Position numbers and translations under genes: made by a program. 64,000 bases of DNA from Selaginella moellendorffii (lineage: Eukaryota; Streptophyta; Lycopodiopsida; Selaginellales; Selaginellaceae), in contig NW_003314392.1 of the NCBI RefSeq assembly GCF_000143415.4, positions 134,433 through 198,432 of the forward strand. Direction: 5' to 3'. Shown in pieces: positions 1 to 12,189 of this stretch; position 1 is the stretch's first letter, and each line of letters starts with the position of its first letter. The notes below the pieces were generated by a model that was not told the origin of the DNA, ran no database searches, and saw only the letters and a program-made list of their open reading frames with translations.

Positions 1-2
1 GT

Positions 3-3000
3 CGGGGACTCAGCTCTGAGGACAGTAGACTCAACAAGAGAGTACAGCTCAAGTCCCACATCCGGGAGATTGGCTTAGAGGGGAGGATCGACATACTGTG
101 CATACAAGAGCACAAGATGGTGAAGGCTCCAGACTTCAATTTGGGCATGCACGGGAGAATTTGGTGGAATCCGGCCACGCAAGTGAGAACACGGTGTGGA
201 GGAGGAACAGCGATCATCGTCTCTACCAAGTGGTCAGCGCAGGTACGTGACCACAGGGTGCTGGTCCCAGGGAAAGCACAGCTGTTGGTCATACACCTAC
301 ACTTTGGACGTGTTGGGGTTGTCAACGTGTATGCACCCACTCGAAGAAGGGAGCGCGCACAAATGTGGACAGATATCCAGCAGAGCACTCAAGAGGTGGC
401 GGACGAGTGGCTTGTGGTAGGAGACTTCAACATGGTGGAGGGTTTGAGTGACCGGCGAGGTTCACTGGAAACCATACAGGGGAGAGAGAGAAAGAATTGG
501 ACAGCGCTAGTCGAAGCCTTGGGAGTCTTGGACCTCCAGCACGCAGAGGGGTTCGCTGCACACTCTCACCCATTCACAAGATGCCAATCGACAGGGTGCC
601 AAGCTCGACTGGACAGGATTTACGCTTCCACCAGGCTGCGACAAGACGGAGGGGGACTCAAAACGTGGCCCGCGTTTGCCACCTTTTCAGACCACGACCC
701 ACTCCGAGGCATTCTCAAGCTACAGGCGGTGAAAGGAACAGCGGTGCAGAGGAAGATCACCAAAGCCACAATGGTCGACCCGGTAGCAGTGAAGCTCGTC
801 CAGGAAACACTAGACAGCAGCAAAGGGGAACTTGTCTTGGCACTAGGGACTTGCTCCACTAAGCTTCGGGAAAGGCAAGCGGCTCTCAAAGGGGAAGTCC
901 TGAAAGAGGTGAGACTGGCGAGAAAAAAGGTGGCGGCGGCCCAGAGAATGGTCCTACATGCAAACGACAAGGCCAGATGGACAGCAACACTGGATGAGAG
1001 GGAAGCAGAGCTGCGGGACAAAGAATATGCAGCATGGAGTGCCGGACTCCGATCCATGGAGGATAGCTGGGTGATGAATGAACGGCTTCTCAACAAAGCA
1101 TTCTACAAAGGGATCCGTCCAGTCACCGACTCCCCCCCGATCCTAGGACTGAAGAAGGACGATGGAGAAGTGGTCGAGGACCAACAGGGAATGCAGGGGC
1201 TGGCCCAGGAGTTTTACCAGAAGCTGTACACGGCCCAGCCCTGGTCCCCGGATAGGAGAGAAGCTGCAGGCAGAGTGCTGTCTACTCTTCCATGCAGAGT
1301 TCCCGGCGAGTACCTGGAGATGTTGGTGGCCGACTTTTCATTGGAAGACCTCCATCGGGCCCTGGAGCAGCTGAACGATGACAAGATGCCAGGTATGGAC
1401 GGCCTCCTTCCGGCATTCTATGAGGAGTATTGGGACGACGTTGGCCTGATGCTCCTAGAGACATGGCAAGACGCACAGAATACAGGGATGCTGCCAGGAG
1501 AGATACTAGAGGGACAAATCGCATTGATTCCGAAACGGGGTGACCTCCAGGAACTCAGGAACTGGCGCCCCATAACCATGCTCAACACGTCGTACAAGAT
1601 ATACGCAAAGGCGATGGCACTCAAGCTGCAACCAGTCATGCCCCTCATCATCAGAGAACAGCAAACTGGATTTGTGCCGGGACGACAGATCGCAGAAAAC
1701 ATATGGACGTACCTCCTGGCACAGAGGTGGGCAAACGTCTCAAATCAACAGATAGTAGCATGGCTACTAGACTTTGAGAAGGCCTATGATCGAGTTGATT
1801 GGGACTTCTTGGAGGATTGCATGCGGAGGATAGGGATCCCGGCAAGGACTGTCTCGCGTATTTCACTTCTCTACAGGGGAGCTGCAAGCCGGGTCACACT
1901 GAATGGAGAGATAGGCCCGACCTTCCACTTGGGACGCTCAGTGAGACAGGGATGTCCACTCGCCCCCTACCTGTTCCTGATAGTAGCAGAAACACTGGGC
2001 TCTTTCCTCGCGCATGGGGAGGATGTAAAAGGCTTGGTGCTGCCCTCTGAACGGCTACAACTCCCAGGAACTCAAGTTGTGACACAAGAGCTGCAAGACG
2101 GGGCATTTGCAGATGACACCGCACTCTTCCTACTTGCCACCCCGAGGAATCTGGACGCAGCAAGGTCTAAGCTGGAGATCTTCAACAGGGCAGCGGGGGC
2201 AGCCATAAACTGGAACAAGTCAGTAGGCGTGAACTGGGGAAAGCCAGGCATTGAGACCTGGGGACAGGAGATAGGCTTTCAGTGGCTTCGCCTTGGCGAA
2301 GACACTGGGTACCTCGGCATCCAGGTTGGGACCCGGTACAATGCGGCTACACAGGATGACACACTTCTCAGGAGGATCCGGACCGCAGTTCAGAAGTGGA
2401 CACCGAGGAAACTCGGACTCCCAGCCCGGATTGTAGTGGTCAAGAGTGTGATCCTCCCTAGCATCTGGTACCACCTCTCGATTTGGCCGGTGCTGGAAAC
2501 TACACTACAGAAGGTGAGACAGATGGTGCGGACCTACGTATGGCGTGGAGCATTGGCTACAGGGCGAACCATGGCCAAGGTGGCGTGGCAATCTACAGCG
2601 AGGCCGCGCATTCTAGGGGGGCTGGGGATCATCGACCCCAGCGACATGGCGAAGGCGATGAGGTACAAGATTTTTCTCATGGGCTTGCAACAGGGGAGAC
2701 AGCCATGGCGACTCATGTTCCGGCAGAGCCTCCTAGCGATACGCCCCAAACACAATGCAGCCAAACCGTGGGAGGAGGACCCACGGTGGCTCTTCGCAGA
2801 AGGACCGATGCAGGTAGTGAGGGGGGGCAACTTCGTCCAGAGCCTTCATCGACTGTGGAGAGCCTTTCCGCTGGAGCAAACACCACCGACCAGGGCCGAG
2901 GAGTGGCTCAACCAGCCTTTGTTTTTCAACGCACTGTTCAAAGAGGGAGGTGTGACACTAGGACGAGAGACACACCACACGATCTGGAGGAAAATGCACG

Positions 3001-4467
3001 CAAATGGATTCCGGACAATGAAGCAGTTGACGGGAGTGATTGATAGGGACTGGTGGCGAACAGCGAGAAGGACTCAAGTGTTTGGACCTTGGAAGCGACG
3101 TAACATCCTGCTGGACATTCTGCGACTCCTCCGAGTGGTGAACAACACGAAAGCCGAGAAGATGCCTTCAAGCAGGGGACTTTGTGGCGATCCAGCGGCA
3201 AACAGAGTGGGAGGAACACGATGCTGTGCGACGTCCGCTAGGGACGTGGACTCGAGCATTCACCGCACCTACACCAGCATGGGAAGAAGGGGATGTTGAG
3301 GTGTGGTTCGTTGCTGCACCAGAGCTCAACATAGGACTGCCGTTTCGCATCACGAGAGGAGACACGCTTCTCCCGATGGGTGAGAGACAAGAGATGCCGG
3401 ACGTCACGGACGATGAGGTACGTGGGAGGATTCGTGTGCTTAGGCACTCACCCAAGAGGCTGGACGTGGTGGACTCGGAAGACCTGCTGGAGGGCGATGG
3501 ATCACTGATATGGTGGCGACAGCAGCTACTAGAAGATCTGGACTGGGACCCTGCTGCATGGCGACGAGGGACAGGAAGCTTTTTCTCCTATGCAGTCAAG
3601 GAAGCGCGGAATGGACTACTGACATCACGAGAGGAGGCGAGAGAGGAGATTCCGAAGCTGTGGCAGAAATGGATAGCACAGGGGGTCGGCGCGGAGCAAG
3701 TGGTGGACAACACGATTCACTTCTGGAAGTTGCCCGTGCAGGAAAAAGTGAAAGTCACCTCGTGGTTGGTAGTGAACAATGGACTTCCGGTTGGACAGCG
3801 ATTCCAGGACGACGCGAGTCGCAGGTGCAGGGAGTGTGACAAAATCGAGACAGTCAAGCATGCACTGTGGGAGTGTGACACTGCAAAGGAAGTGTGGCGC
3901 AAGATTATTAAGGCAGGGAAGGAGTTGGGCGTGACACAGGATTTCGAGGCCCGCAGTGGGGATGTGCTTCACTGGTTTGAGGAAGCGAGGGGCCCTGCCC
4001 AGGGCCCAGCCCTACGACACATTAGGTGCAGAGGACGACACGGCTGGGGGATTCAGGTCCGGTGGGACACGACCGGGGCGGAGGTAGGAGTCCCCGTGTG
4101 GGAGGCGCTTGGACATGCTCGATGGGCAATATGGCGAGCGACGGGAGTTCAGGCCCTTTGGGAAGCACGCAACCGGGCACACTTCGAAGGGACACAGGTC
4201 AGAGTATCACAGGTACTGGCAGAGTGGTGGAGACTTACACTGGCGGCAATACGGCTTCACCATGCTATCCTCCGGGACAGGGGGAAGCTCGAGAGGCTCG
4301 AGGAGTGGCAAAAAGCATGGCTGCCATGTTTTGGTAGAGGAGATCACAAGGAGGTTCGTTGGAGATGGCGCCCCCCGGAGTCGATCTTGCGGTCAGCACG
4401 AAGGGGGGACGTGGATCTGGACGAGATACGACGGAGACGACCGCAGCCGCTTCTACTGCAGGCCTAG
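3..4467 (+). pseudogene. LINE-1 ORF2: APE endonuclease / reverse transcriptase, one frameshift
   Basis: Encodes the replication protein of an L1-type LINE: it nicks target DNA and primes reverse transcription there. The reading frame is open from nt 3, so the start is outside the window. Residues counted from nt 3 show an APE endonuclease (CIQEHKM, GDFNMVE near 139, SRLDRIY, FSDHDP), then reverse transcriptase (NWRPITMLN, DFEKAYDRVDW near 590, RQGCPLAPYLF, catalytic FADDTALF near 700), then a C-terminal zf-RVT zinc finger of form CX2CX7HX4C at about 3819-3870. The frame shifts once near 3170. The frame used up to there runs on to a stop at 3299, while the homologous protein continues in the next frame (GDFVAIQR onward, compare LINE-2) to the TAG at 4465-4467. 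Unless corrected by slippage, the copy makes no full-length ORF2 protein. Confidence 0.92.
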
Positions 4468-4638
4468 TCTCACTTTAGATGAGGGAGATCACCACTAGGT
4501 AGCATGAGCCTTGGGCAGCATGCCCAATTTTTGTATTAGTCCCTACGGGACATTGGGGAATGTACATACACGTTTCATCGACCCAGGGACCTATTTGAGT
4601 GGACTTGTTTTTAGATTGGGGGTCTCTGCCACTAGGCC
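4468..4638 (+). other. LINE-1 3' UTR and conserved 3' terminus without poly(A)
   Basis: Non-coding tail after the ORF2 stop. Its last 100 bases recur as the reverse complement at the 3' end of LINE-2 (23931 to about 24060), including ATTGGGGAATGTACATACAC-like and GGTCTCTGCCACTAGGCC segments. The conserved end suggests a 3' recognition sequence for the reverse transcriptase instead of poly(A). It contains a short inverted repeat (CCTACGGGACATTGGGG region) that could fold, but I did not model it. Confidence 0.75.
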
Positions 4639-5424
4639 TCTACCACCTCTCCGTTACATATTTCGTGTCGGTTAAATTTATTGGGTTTGTGGGGGAGGGG
4701 GTTTAACTAGCAAAGGGCGATTATGGGGAGCGCTTAGTGCGATTAAGTGGGGCTTAAGTTGGGGCAATCGCGGCCGTCGGTGCGGTGGGGTGGTTGACCG
4801 GCGGCGATGAGTTTGACCGGCGGTCCCCGTGACACGTGGCTAGGGCTAGGGTCTGGATATGGGTTTTGCGCGAGTGGGCAAGATCCATGGCTCGGTTTGC
4901 GGTGGGACTTGAACCGTTGGAAAGCTTGCGTGAGTCCACCCGTTTCCACAGAAACGGATCTGGATTTCGTCGCTCCACCGGCCCGCACCATTGCGATGGG
5001 TTTGACGCTGGGTTTTCGAGCGAGTGGGCAACATCCATGGCTCGGTTTGCGGTGGGACTTGAACCGTTGGAAAGCTTGCGTGAGTCCACCCGTTTCCACA
5101 GAAACGGATCCCGATTTCGTTGCTCCACCGTCCCACACCATTGCAATGGGTTTTGTGCTGTTCCCGTTGCCATATCTCGTGGACCGTGGGCCCCCTTTCG
5201 CCCTTGGGCACATGGGAGCAACTGGGGCGGTGCGCGCAACTGGCCCATGTGGCCAAGTACATTTTTCCATGTCCTGGGCGCCTGCTTTTGTGGTTTTTCC
5301 CACGGAAGAAGATGCATCCCACGTGGCGATCCGTGTGCCCGCCCGCACTCCGGCACCAACGGGGCCGGCCGGCGTGACGCCCCGGTCGCGGCCGTGCCAA
5401 CGGATCGCGGGCCCCATGCGTGGC
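4639..5424. other. GC-rich spacer between LINE-1 and copy A of element T
   Basis: About 790 bp with no recognisable gene. Overlapping open frames exist on both strands but code for nothing I know, and the two halves of the tandem repeat give the same peptide in several frames, so they look like by-products of repeat sequence. The right edge is sharp: from 5425 the sequence matches copy C from 45771, while the left 1.1 kb of element T is missing here. Confidence 0.6.
4871..5156. repeat. Tandem duplication, period 150 bp, two copies
   Basis: A segment starting CGAGTGGGCA at 4871 recurs at 5021, an exact offset of 150 bp, with only scattered substitutions. Each unit contains GAACCGTTGGAAAGCTTGCG and ends near an ATTGCGATGGG / ATTGCAATGGG run. 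Function unknown. Confidence 0.9.
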
Positions 5425-5861
5425 CCTCACACACTATATCAGGCCTAATGAACCATATCACATGTGCGCACATGCTATATATATGGAGAAGTATTATGCA
5501 AGGATAGAAATTCAATGCATGATTGTGGAGAGCAATGGCATGAAGCCACATGCTAAATAACATTTTAGAGAAAGAATTAAAATAAAAACATGCAAACAGT
5601 ACTGAGTGGACCAAGACTTAGAAGTGCACAATTGAATGAGGTATTTCTAATAAATACTTCACTCACCTCATATAGGAATGGCTACCACTCTCAAATGGCG
5701 TATCGCCTCATGCCATCACCTCGCAATTTGTGATAACAATCCGATGAATTCATATTCGGCTTGTTCACCTTGAACTTTAAGTAAGATTTGCTAGAACAAC
5801 TAAGAATTTATACTTGTTATTTGTATCATCTCACCTAGGAATGGCGTAAGGCCACATGCCA

Positions 5862-8036
5862 TCACGCCTCCTCTGATTCAGATTCGGATTGTTCACCTTG
5901 AAATAAAATACATTAGAAACTTAGTAAAGGAATATTCATGAATCTCACCTTGAACCCGGGTTATGAATGCTCTTGCTGCATCTCTTGCATGGTCTGGCAA
6001 GGTGATGGTGGCACTCTGCTTCCGCATCCAACCATGCACAACATTATCCACCGATATGCTCATGCTGGGATCCCTTGGATTCAGCACCCATCTCTTTTCT
6101 AGGCAATCGTTCGTATATCCGGAACTTGGCTTGAACCACTCCACAGTTACATTGAAGGAGTTAGTTTCCGCGTCCTCCTCTGCATCAGTGATGCAGCGCC
6201 CCACCCATATCATTTGTTTTTTATTACTGGGTCTGACAAGCACGACCATTCCTTTGCAGACCTGTACTGAATTGAATGCTGAATCCGGCTTCTTGTTCCT
6301 CGGCCCACAATAGTGATCCTCAACATCGTTATCTGTCACTGCATTTCCAGAGGACATTGTTCCGCTACTATCTGGTGCTCTGGGTTCTGGCCAAAAGGAC
6401 TCTTCCAATTCTTCATATACAACCGGCCCATTTTGGATAGCAGATATAATCTTCTCCCAGTATTCGAGCAAAGGCTTGCACCTCTGAAAATAGGATTCTC
6501 CACCAAACACCAACCCCCTCTTCCAGAAGGCAATATGCTGTCTAATCCCGGCCACTATACTTTCCTGGTCTTTGAGTCCATCCGGTTGCATCGGCCGTGG
6601 GGAACCCTGAGGAATCATAGGTTCCCCAGTTATGGGATCTCTCTTGAAGAGTTCAATGCCGTCCACTGGCAGCCACACTGTGTCCCATTCTCTCATCTTG
6701 TACCTCATCACTGGAGCACTGTCATGCATGCTGAAATGAAACTGAAGAGGCTTGGAGTGGCCAATCAGCGTTTCGGATCCGTCCCTGATGTAGCCTCTTA
6801 CAAACCCCTTAAAGTCTGGAACCTCTGTCACAAGTGCAGCTTCAACAGTGCCTTTGATGCAATTTTGGAATTCATCGTAGAATTGTGGGAGGGTGAGGAC
6901 ATTGGATCGCCGGAGGGACTCTGCCAGGTGACTGAACATGGCATCGACATCTTCATGAGTGTGCCCAACCATGAGAAAGCCAAGTGTAACTGTTTCAAAT
7001 ATGCCTTTGGCAACAAGCATCGCCAAGTACGCGAAGACGTACATGTTTTTGTTCTCACTGCCAGCATTGTCTGTTTGGAGCAGAAGATGGGGTGGAAGGC
7101 CACATCGGCTGCAAGAACTTCCTTGAGATTCTGCTTCGTTTGGATGAGGCTGTGCATTCACCGGGCGACCAGCCTCATTGGAATGGCATGAGGCCTCACG
7201 TGATAACCCTACAATCTGACGGCCAACATATTCACTGGGATGGCATGGGGCCCCATGCGATACTGCAAGCCTTTGCTCCTCCTCCAGTTGAACCTTGTAT
7301 GGGGTTCGATCGACAAGGGCCTTATGCAAGGGTTGGCCGTTCAGCTCAGTCTGCGCACTTTGCAGAGACCTTAAGTGTTTTTCTAGGGATGCAATCATCA
7401 TGTTTGCACCCCCGCCACCCCAAGAGGTACAAAGAAGTTCCCATAGTTCTGGGCACCATGCCCATGAGCGATTATGCCAAACAGAGACACAGGCAGCTGC
7501 ATGGATGAAGAGATTGCCTTGGGGGTAGGATTGAGTCGAGGTAAGCACGTCTTTTTCTGGTCCATTTTGTCGTGGATGATGCAGAGGTAAGAGTTAGGTC
7601 TCTCCATGGAGAGAATCCTGTTATGATAATATGCAGTCCTGCAGCTTCTCTGCTCGATGTTGTGGTCAAGCCGCTTTCTAACCAACGTCTCTCGCTCTTG
7701 AGCGCTGCAAGAATTCTTCGACAAAGCCATTTTGATAGCAGTGCACTCGTCACACTTTGAAAAGCTGGAGTACTTTCCTATACTCACATCCCTGAACCTG
7801 TTGCTCCACAATCTACTAAATCTAGATTGGCTCAGCTTCCTGTAGCCATTACTCTGGAGTTCCCGATTCACATCTTCCAATATGGCCCCCTTGGTATACA
7901 TGGAAGGGAGAACTCGTTGGGTGTCTCGTGTTCCATCTTCCAAGAGGCGGGTTTTATGTGGTTGCTGCTCGCTACATGTCTCGACAAACCTCTTGAAGAT
8001 TGCCTCTCCATATACAACATGACCCCTGGTGCCGAA
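5862..8036 (-). pseudogene. Copy A DUF7869-type transposase-like gene, 5' half deleted and frameshifted
   Basis: Remnant of the minus-strand gene seen complete in copy C (46207-49348). It keeps the central and C-terminal parts: the KCDEC cluster, the TDNAGSENKN motif, GHTHEDVD and the long C-terminal region. The N-terminal 325 or so codons are gone: sequence equivalent to copy C 48374-49671 is deleted, with the junction near 8030 joining CCCCTGG to GCCGAATA. A 1-nt deletion near 7423 (CCCCAAGAGG here, CCCCATAGAGG in copy C) shifts the frame upstream of the TDNAGSENKN core. The putative last intron and acidic last exon (stop at 5862-5864) are preserved by homology. It cannot make an intact protein. 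Confidence 0.85.
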
Positions 8037-8056
8037 TATTAAGAGGAAGCGGTAGC

Positions 8057-8200
8057 CACACCAAAGACAGTGTTGCTCGCAACACCGCAACTACTCGTAG
8101 CGCCGCTCGCAACACCGCAACTGCTCGTAGCGCCGCTCGCACAAACTGCCACTCGCATAAACTGCCGCTCGCAATGCCGCAACCGCTCGTAGACGCATAA
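8057..8200. repeat. Short tandem repeats (about 30-bp unit) upstream of transposase gene, copy A
   Basis: Units built on CGCTCGCAACACCGCAACT(A/G)CTCGTAG, followed by shorter degenerate CGCTCGCA-type pieces. The same block is in copy B (22672-22805) and copy C (49713-49855), just beyond the transposase start, so it lies in the presumed promoter region of the minus-strand gene. Confidence 0.85.
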
Positions 8201-10241
8201 ACCACAGCTCACAACGCCGCTTACACAAGCAGCGCTCACTGCGCTCAGCGGAACCAAGAACACGGCACACAAAAATGATAGACCTAGGAATGAGTTCGAG
8301 AATTCAAAAATAACACACGCTTGAACGTCACATCAAATCCTCTGACAAACCAGATCTTATGATTCCTCTGACAAATTTCAAACTGAGTAGCTTCTAGATT
8401 TTGCTGTCGGAGGTTGAACTTTGTCACATCATGTCCTTGCCTCGATCCAGCTGTGCCATGTCAGTGATTCGAACTTTGCCATGCCATGTCAGCGATCCGC
8501 GCCAAGATTATTCGCCGTGTAAAGGAATAATTATGCTGTGTGTGTACGTCCATTTATGGCAATATAAGGCCACACGCCATTCAAAGAATAATGCTCGACA
8601 TAAGGCCACACGCCATTCAAAGAATAATGCTAGTCGAGCATTTTTTGGTGCATTTTTGGGTTCAAAATTGCATGAGCCCACACGCTATAAAGTTTACCTG
8701 TACCAAAAATAGAAACAGCTTTATTTACTTGGGAATTTAAGTGGTTAAGGCATTTTTAAACTTACAAACACATGCCCTACTTACATTCCTTTGGTTGCTT
8801 AAAATTCAAAAATATTATAAACCTTTCTTTTTGCATTTTCAATGTTTTCAATTATGGTTTTTGATTTTCGCAGGACCAGCCTAGTAATCTATTTGCATCC
8901 CGTCATGTTTATAGCTAGCTTTCGTTTGTCCCCTTCGCTAGCCTGAGATACATTTTCTCGGCATCTGCCTCTTACAGCATTTGCCCAGAAAGGGCATCTT
9001 TCTTCACGCAGCATTTGCCACATGTTTAGGGTTTAGGGTTTAGCAATTTAGTAGCTTGATAAACATGCAAATACAGAACTTGATGCAAAATCCTTTGATA
9101 TGTCACAATGCCCCTAGGACCATAAACACATTTCAATAGAGAGGGTCCTTTCATTTCATAACTCCTTACGTAGATCTTGGTGAAACCAGAGTTAGTGAAG
9201 TTAGTTTCTTGTGATCCCGCATCTGATTGTGATGTCCCTTTGCAGTGTCGATGGAAAGGTCAATGCACACCAAACTGTAAAATCTTGAAGCAAAATAACG
9301 GTCAGATCTATGGCAAATGCCCCTGAAACATTGTAAGGCTCGTGTGGTCTCATGTGGTGTCCGATCGAGATGCTTCTTTGCAGGGTCATCAAAAAAGACA
9401 TTTTATACCATTCTGTAAAATCTAGTTGCGATCTAACGGTTGGATCTCCAGAAAACTCAAAACAATCTCACGCATGTCAGAATATTCTAGGAATATACTC
9501 CTATGTGCCCCTTCTTTGCAGGGTCATCAAGAAGGACATTGTATACCATTCTTTATTTAGTTGAACATCTGGCATTTTTGGAAATATAAGATGCTTTGGA
9601 ATATCCAATCATGCATGGTATAAATATAGCGAGGGTATTAAATGATATCCCAATCATGATCTTTCTTTTGGATTTCGCGTGCATGCAGTCCGAGGAATGA
9701 TGACGTTGCGGATTTCTTTTGGATTTCACGTGCATGCATGCGCGCGGCGATCCAGAAATTAATGGTGGTGCCCAAGTCCGAGGAATGATGACGTTGCGGG
9801 ATTACCAACTGTCGTGACATTTCGCGCATGTGAGGTTAAGTTTTGCATTTTGCTTCGTACTCGCGCTCGCATCGCACTCCCACTCGCGATCACGCTCACA
9901 TTCGCACTCATCTACCTTCTCTACAGGTTTCTCGTGTGCATCGGCGTCCACTCGCGCTTGCATCACACTCGCGCTCGCATCGCGCTCGTGTGCATTGGCG
10001 TCCACTTCAAGACACACCCAGTTTGTAACTTCGCCGCCAACTCCGCCGCCCACTCCGCCACCCACACGCAGCCCACTTGGCGTCCCGGGAGATTTCAGCG
10101 CCACTCTCCAACTGTAAGTGGCAGAGTAGCCTTGCTGCTACGATCCGCTGCACACACAGTGCACATTCGCCAACGAGTCCGGCCTCGATTGTCACGCCTC
10201 CATTCGGCTTCAAATGGTAAGTCTTTTAGGCCAAGTAGAAA
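8201..10241. other. Copy A intergenic region between divergent genes
   Basis: No coding sequence recognised. It holds two AAGGCCACACGCCATTC half-palindromes near 8570 and 8605, plant telomere units near 9025, and CG-rich CACTCGCGCTCGCAT-type simple sequence at 9860-9990. The last lies just upstream of the plus-strand gene start, as in copies C and, in part, B. Low-complexity frames here (Ser/His/Arg-rich) are not genes. Confidence 0.6.
9025..9043 (+). repeat. Interstitial plant telomere repeats, copy A
   Basis: Two to three TTTAGGG units. The same site has about four partly degenerate units in copy B (23635-23667) and two to three in copy C (50670-50688), so the array belongs to element T and not to a chromosome end. 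Confidence 0.85.
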
Positions 10242-10319
10242 ATGGCATGAGGCCACATGCCATTCAGTAGCAACATTGGCATGCACCGATTGGGCTCTCG
10301 AGTGCAGTCCGGTTACAGA

Positions 10320-10457
10320 TGGCGTGTATGAACTTGGGGGCCCCCTTCACGTACTCGCCGATGTCTTCATTTGACAACTCCAGCTCTTCCATCATCTCTT
10401 ACGTAGTGTCAATGCTCACCCTCTCCACGGCCACTTGCTCGAAGATCCAATCCTTCA
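10320..10457 (-). other. Small inverted exon fragment in copy A
   Basis: This segment is the reverse complement of copy C about 54127-54258, which is exon 3 of the plus-strand gene there (coding ...DWIFEQVAVARVS...). The stretch GGGGGCCCCCTTCACGTACT and its continuation identify it. It sits where about 2 kb of gene sequence (copy C 52430-54480) is missing, so copy A carries a combined deletion and inversion. Confidence 0.85.
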
Positions 10458-12134
10458 CAAACGAGGAGATCACTCATGCAGACGAAGTCAGCTCCATCAT
10501 TGACTTAATGGTGGGACTTGTGGAGGTGGAATCTTCAATCCACTATATGATCTACGACTCCGAATCCTATCACAAGTTCTGAAAGGCCTTGAACGAGGTG
10601 AAGGCTCAGTTGAAAGGCAAGGAGATGCGGGAGATCCATGGGATAATGGCTAAGAAGAAGATACCGACGAATGTCCGCATCTTCACACTCGCCCTTGTTA
10701 TTGGTCCTGCAGCAGAGTGGGACTGGAGTGACTTCCCAGCTTCGTTTGACAAGGCCGATCGAATTGATCTGAGGGAGGTCAATTTACCCATGCCTGAGGA
10801 ACTAAAGACGGCTATGGAGCTTTCAAATCCAGAGAAAGCTCCAGGTGCAACATGGGAAATGCTCAGCTGGGTCTTCAACGCAATAGCGGGTGGGTCACCT
10901 GCTTCCCACTCCAAGGGCAAATGCGTTGTCGAGTACAACTGCGGCAGACTATTCTTTCGAGCCGCACTACTCAAGGGTGTCCCGTGTGTTGCGGTGACAA
11001 ACTCCATTGAAGAGGTGACTTCAATGGAGCATATAATTACAGTTACCAAAGAAAAACAGTATCTTCTCTATGAACCTGGTGAGTACGCACTTTAAGTTTA
11101 AATGTTATCTCACAAGCTCTGTATGCAGGAGCGTGGCCACCCCCAGATGCTGAAACGGCATTAACAGCTACTGTTGAAGATACCCATGTTGGGTCGAGCT
11201 CACAACCTGCATAAGGTAAGGTCACGTGAGGCCTCACGCCATTTTGATTATAGATCGTTGTGAATATTCAGACACGAGGATTGAAAAGCGCACTGGTGGC
11301 GCGTCGAAGGACAAAAACACACAAGCAATAGGAAAAAAGGAGGTACAAATTATATTTGCAATGGCGTGTGGTCTCATGCCATTCCTTGCAGGAGACACTT
11401 CTTCAAAGGCAAAACAGGCAAGCACCAGCCAAGCTCAAACTGACAGTGGTCATAAAAAGCGAAAGCACGTTGGACAGTCGTCGGGATCAGAGGCATTTGA
11501 TTCGAAAAGGAAGAAGGGCAACGAAAAGATGATAGGTAATGCCTCGCGGTTATGGCGTGTGTGCTCATGCCATTCATTGCAGATCAAGGGCTGAGTGAAA
11601 GCAGCCAGTCACCACCTCCTGACTCAGATTCCTATGGCGGACTCCCCTTCCCCAATCTCAATGGAGAGGTACAATGGATGAGGGATGCTTTTCAAGTCAG
11701 GGCCACGTTTTTCTCATCTCGTCGTCTTCGAAGGGTGCAAGAACGTGCAAAAACCATGTTAAGACAGTCAGGTGAGGATACGGTCCTAGGTCACGCACTA
11801 AAACAGGCTATGGATGTCTTGTATTTTGAGATGGAGACTCGGCCAGATGATTTTCCCAAGATGGTCCTGGAAGAACAAGCCATCCAGCCTAAGCAGCTTA
11901 TGGAAGAAATGCAGGAGGGGGATGAGGAGCCAAAGAAAGATAATGAGCAGGAAGAGCAGAAGGACGAAGAGGAGGACAAAGAAGAGGAGGACGAAGAAGA
12001 GGAGGACGAAGAGGACTTGGATGGTCCTCACAATGGTGACGATCACAATAACGACGACAACGATGATGACGACGATGGCCAGCCTGAGGTGGCCAAAGAG
12101 CAGCAGAGGAAGGTCATACAAGACAAACCATCAG
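10454..12134 (+). pseudogene. Copy A remnant of the plus-strand 1642-aa-type gene
   Basis: Matches copy C 54483-56152. The 5' half of the gene is lost. A premature TGA replaces the Trp codon near 10580 (SYHKF then stop), and a 12-nt in-frame insertion lies near 10890. Downstream, the short introns are preserved with GT-AG ends: 11079-11128, one near 11216 with a palindrome half, and two that contain 22-bp palindromes at 11361 and 11552. The long exon ending at 12134 codes for the Glu/Asp-rich tract. The next exon is hit by the LTR insertion at 12195, and a further short exon survives at about 19421-19528. Confidence 0.85.
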
Positions 12135-12189
12135 GTAAATAATAGTACATCCATTCCTAACCTTTTACCATTTCTAACATTGTCCATGT

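Larger units (their letters stand above)
1..4638 (+). mobile_element. LINE-1: L1-type non-LTR retrotransposon, 5' truncated by window edge
   Basis: A LINE of the plant L1 type. The window opens inside its ORF2, so ORF1 and the 5' end are not seen. ORF2 runs to 4467 and is followed by a 171-bp 3' UTR. The 3' terminus is defined by comparison with LINE-2 (minus strand, ending at 23931): both share the stretch around 4540-4638 and both stop at CCACTAGGCC with no poly(A). The sequence is GC-rich compared with the AT-rich DNA elsewhere in the window. Apart from one frameshift the coding region is open, so this is a fairly young copy. Confidence 0.93.

Noticed and set aside
4743-5614. Overlapping frames of 190-290 codons around the 150-bp tandem repeat
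   Set aside because: Open on both strands in several frames, repetitive, crossing the boundary into element T, and without a recognisable domain.
5695-5862. The short palindromes as a CRISPR array
   Set aside because: The repeats are dispersed over kilobases with no regular spacers, in a eukaryotic transposon.
6313-7191. 292-codon plus-strand frame (also 46658-47536)
   Set aside because: It is the antisense of the DUF7869-type gene, whose motifs are clear on the minus strand.
9025-9043. TTTAGGG units as a chromosome end
   Set aside because: They are too few and at homologous places in all three transposon copies.
9814-10374. 186-codon Arg/Ser/His-rich frame (also 51875-52315)
   Set aside because: It covers CTCGCG simple sequence and runs into the first intron donor; it differs in length between copies A and C by repeat number only.
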